NCBI RefSeq assembly: GCF_030848805.1
Contig: NC_092366.1
Coordinates: forward strand, 8,426,399 to 8,490,398
Direction of reading: 5' to 3'
Length of the DNA stretch: 64,000 nucleotides
Source of the DNA: Temnothorax longispinosus
Lineage: Eukaryota > Arthropoda > Insecta > Hymenoptera > Formicidae
Below the pieces are notes generated by a model. It searched no databases and was not told the origin of the DNA. It saw only the letters and a list, made by a program, of their open reading frames with translations. This document shows positions 61,578-64,000 of this stretch, piece after piece (the stretch's first letter is position 1; the number at the start of each line of letters is the position of its first letter). The position numbers were made by a program, and so were the translations under genes.

Positions 61578-62227
61578 AGAGAGAAAACTACCATTTACGG
61601 TCCGGACTGGATCTTAGTAGCCTATAATAATGGTAAGATTCCGATAACTTTGCGCCTTAATTTGACGATGATTTCTGGTAGTACTTTTAACGCTGAACAA
61701 AAAATTATATAGGTCTTATATCTGGTTTTCGAGATATACGGTGTTAAAGTTAAAAATAAATTATATTTTTAAGTAATACTTCAATTGTGTGTGTATAAAC
61801 AGTACACACGTAGGCGGGGGGCAAGCAGGAGGGGAGTGGGGATAAACCTCGGTTCGCGTGGAAAGTTGAAAACACGAACCGTGACAATGGCCAGATAGAC
61901 CTTGTTTCGCCCTATAATCAAGTCAGGGGGGAGGGGGTAGACCTTGCAATATCTTACGTTTACGTTTTTGTCTCGAGTGGAAAATGTATGCGTGTTCTTG
62001 TTTACATTCTTTACGTGAAACACAACAGTATTTGTGCTTGGTATATAGATATGTTCAGTTCGCTATAGCAGTATCTGTAACAGAAATAATTTGTTATAGC
62101 AGAGAATAGTTAGGATATTGAAAAGTGGCACCTCGTGGCACCTCGTTTCGCGTGGAAAGTGTATGTGTGGAAGCAGTAGGTTCCGCCCAACTGCGGGAGG
62201 CTCCACTATTGTTAAACTAGACACATA

Positions 62228-62378
62228 TACTACGTTTACGCGAGCGTTAATTTTGTAGTAACTTACGATAATTCCTTCGCGTAAACGGGATTTTGTAGTA
62301 ACTTACGATAATTTATTCCGCGTAAACGAGTGACATATCGTAAGTTACTACAGAAGTAACGCTCGCGTAAACGTAGTA
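62228..62378. mobile_element. Nested 151-bp palindromic MITE
   Basis: The arms 62228-62270 and 62336-62378 match over 43 bp with two mismatches, beginning TACTACGTTTACGCGAGCGT. The middle has two tandem units of about 40 bp, each with TTTTGTAGTAACTTACGATA followed by CGCGTAAACG. CGTTTACGCG or its complement therefore occurs four times. Confidence 0.85.
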
Positions 62379-62670
62379 ATAGTGTGCCTTGAAAGCTAGT
62401 ACATGCCTTGGCTTTCCACACGTGAAAAGTTGTAAACCTGTGGCACCTCGTTTCATATCGGCAACATATATCAAGGTCATTGAAATCGGTGAGGTCGCCC
62501 TTAATCTAAAGTTTTACCAACTTTAACATTGTATATCTTGAAAACCAGAGCGGTTAGCCCTATAAGACCTATATATATAATTTTTTGTTTATCGTTAAAA
62601 GTACTACCAGAAACCATTGTCAAATTAAGGCACCAAAGTTATCGGAATCTAACCCTAATAATAATATTGT

Positions 62671-62858
62671 GTATACTTTTTCCAAACTCAGTAAATTGCG
62701 CGCCGGTTTTTTTGTCGGTTGTTCAAACACAGCTATTTTTGTTGGAACAGTAAAGCTACATACTGAAATCGATAATTTATTGTTCTAAAAGAGAGCTGTG
62801 TTTTTAAAGACCGTCAAAAAAATCAGCGCGCAGTTTACCGAGTTTGAAAAAAGTATAC
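62671..62858. mobile_element. Nested 188-bp hairpin element
   Basis: GTATACTTTTTCCAAACTCA then GTAAATTGCGCGCC at the left returns as a reverse complement ending GAGTTTGAAAAAAGTATAC. Pairing continues through AACACAGCT / AGCTGTGTTT and GAACA / TGTTC, so almost the whole element is one hairpin with a loop of about 20 nt. It splits the right arm of the outer element, so it inserted later. Confidence 0.8.
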
Positions 62859-62931
62859 AAAATTCACGTTATTTATCTATTATTAAACTACCAAGATCCA
62901 AGCCGGACCGTAAATGTTGTTTTTCTCTCTA

Positions 62932-64000
62932 ACTGATTGCATATATATTGTGACGATCCTGTTCCACTTATTATTATTGAAAATTTTTTAATATTATATC
63001 GTGTTTCCATAAAACGTTTAATAATTAAAAAAAAATTTTTCATGTGTTTTATACGTGCAATAACTTTTATATATCACTCATTTAGATATAGCTTTAAACA
63101 AAAACAATTTCGTGCCATTTTTTAAGTTTGTTTTTTTATAATATTAAAAATATCGTTATTTTTCAATGTAAAAATATTTCGTAAAAAATATCCTTGTCGA
63201 AATAATTCAAGTGCATATCGCCAAGAATCTAACCATTAGAATAATTTACAAAGCTTCGACATACCCCAACATATTATCTCGACATACTCCCGAATTTTCG
63301 CATTGTAAATAATTCAAATGTCACGAATAATGGCCATAAATTTTTCCGTGCGAGAGAATATATGGAATCGTATTCATATATATCCCAGGATTCGCGAAAT
63401 CTGGACCACGAGTGCGACGCGCGGCATAATCCGCAAATACCGCGCGCCGAATATTGTGCATGGGTCGATTTTTCCCGGATCGGATATCAAGAAAAATATT
63501 CTCGCCGACGAGAGAAACGCGGCGGTCGATCCGAACTCATCAATTTCAGATGGAACCATGTGTATAGAATGCCGCCTTTTGTGAATATATATGGATCGCC
63601 CAATTGCCCTTTAAAGCCGTTGACATCTGACCTCGAAAGAACACGCCCGCCATTTTCCGCGTATAAATGTCACGCTGCAGTGGCAAAATAAAGATGTAGC
63701 TTTTTCGGGAAAAATCCGCGAAAGGCCTGAAAAATGATTTCTCTAGAGGCTTTCAATATTTTTAAATTTAACGCGGATTTATATTATTAAAAGGATTAAT
63801 TTATACAACTTAAAAATATTATTTTTTTTCTTTTATTTTATGTGGAAAATCTCTAAATTAATTAATCTAAATTAATCTCAATTAAAAATAAATGCAAGTA
63901 AACTTGTAGCTTTGTGTGTGCAAACTCTGAAGAGAAATAAAACAGCGTTTTTGCAATATATGAAATTTTCAATTTATAAATGCTTATTATTCTATCTGCC
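62932..64000. other. Non-coding stretch, no gene seen
   Basis: AT-rich at 62940-63310 and after 63740, with a CpG-rich block at 63350-63720. The open frames there (88-109 codons, two overlapping on plus and one on minus) have no known domain. Confidence 0.5.

Larger units (their letters stand above)
61578..62931. mobile_element. Outer element of a nested inverted-repeat set
   Basis: The outer arms are inverted copies: AGAGAGAAAACTACCATTTA and CGGTCCGGACTGGATCTTAG at the left return as reverse complements at 62890-62931. The arms continue with ATTCCGATAACTTTG..., CTGGTAGTACTTTTAACG and AGGTCTTATATCTGGTTTTC on the left (to about 61755) and their complements at 62517-62660. The right arm is interrupted by the hairpin element 62671-62858, and the interior holds another palindromic element at 62228-62378. 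GTGGCACCTCGTTTC recurs inside (near 62130-62150 and 62442). No transposase is visible. Exact ends and target duplication are not certain. Confidence 0.8.

Overview
This window reads as non-coding nuclear DNA from an insect, most likely a hymenopteran such as an ant. The evidence is an AT-rich background broken by short CpG-rich patches, abundant (GA)n, (GT)n and (TA)n microsatellites, many small non-autonomous DNA transposons, and one 48-codon stretch that closely resembles an arthropod-type non-muscle myosin II heavy chain. The assignment to insect is fairly secure; the assignment to ant is inference from the general character of the repeats. I found no complete protein-coding gene, tRNA, rRNA or CRISPR array. 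Nearly all open frames longer than 60 codons look like chance frames in CpG-rich or simple-sequence DNA, and many lack an ATG.

Layout. 1-8 kb: CpG-rich patches, a (GA)n tract, the first copy of repeat family A (1524-1967) and a MITE-like element containing a 200-bp tandem duplication (5621-6213). 8-15 kb: a (GT)n tract fused to the myosin rod fragment (8297-8442), GC-rich palindromes near 8.9 kb, and the first copy of repeat family C (13755-14026). 15-24 kb: family A copy 2, a CpG-rich block, a hammerhead-like motif near 17.8 kb, family C copy 2, a TTAA-flanked piggyBac-like element (21107-22039) and family A copy 3. 24-33 kb: a candidate solo LTR near 27.6 kb, a weak candidate secreted-peptide frame at 31.4 kb and a deleted family A copy 4. 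34-39 kb: a 1-kb element with symmetric CCGACC motifs, a 226-bp MITE and a 501-bp TTAA-flanked element. 39-49 kb: a long (CT)n tract, a weak pogo-like remnant, a second piggyBac-like element (44239-45122), two elements with TACAGGGTGT-type ends (one a 684-bp palindrome) and a further inverted-repeat element. 50-64 kb: a foldback element touching family C copy 3, a long stretch with little to annotate, a 264-bp MITE, an inverted repeat enclosing a hammerhead-like ribozyme core (59881-60100), and a nested set of three inverted-repeat elements (61578-62931).

The main story is transposon biology. Adding the listed intervals, recognisable mobile-element DNA covers about 11 kb. All of it is non-autonomous: no transposase or reverse-transcriptase frame is visible, so these elements must have been moved by enzymes encoded elsewhere. 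The strongest leads are the two hammerhead-like motifs (known from Penelope-like retroelements), the nested foldbacks at 61.6-62.9 kb, the four-copy family A, and the isolated but intact myosin rod segment. Mobile-element calls rest on inverted repeats and inter-copy similarity read by eye; family names are tentative where stated.
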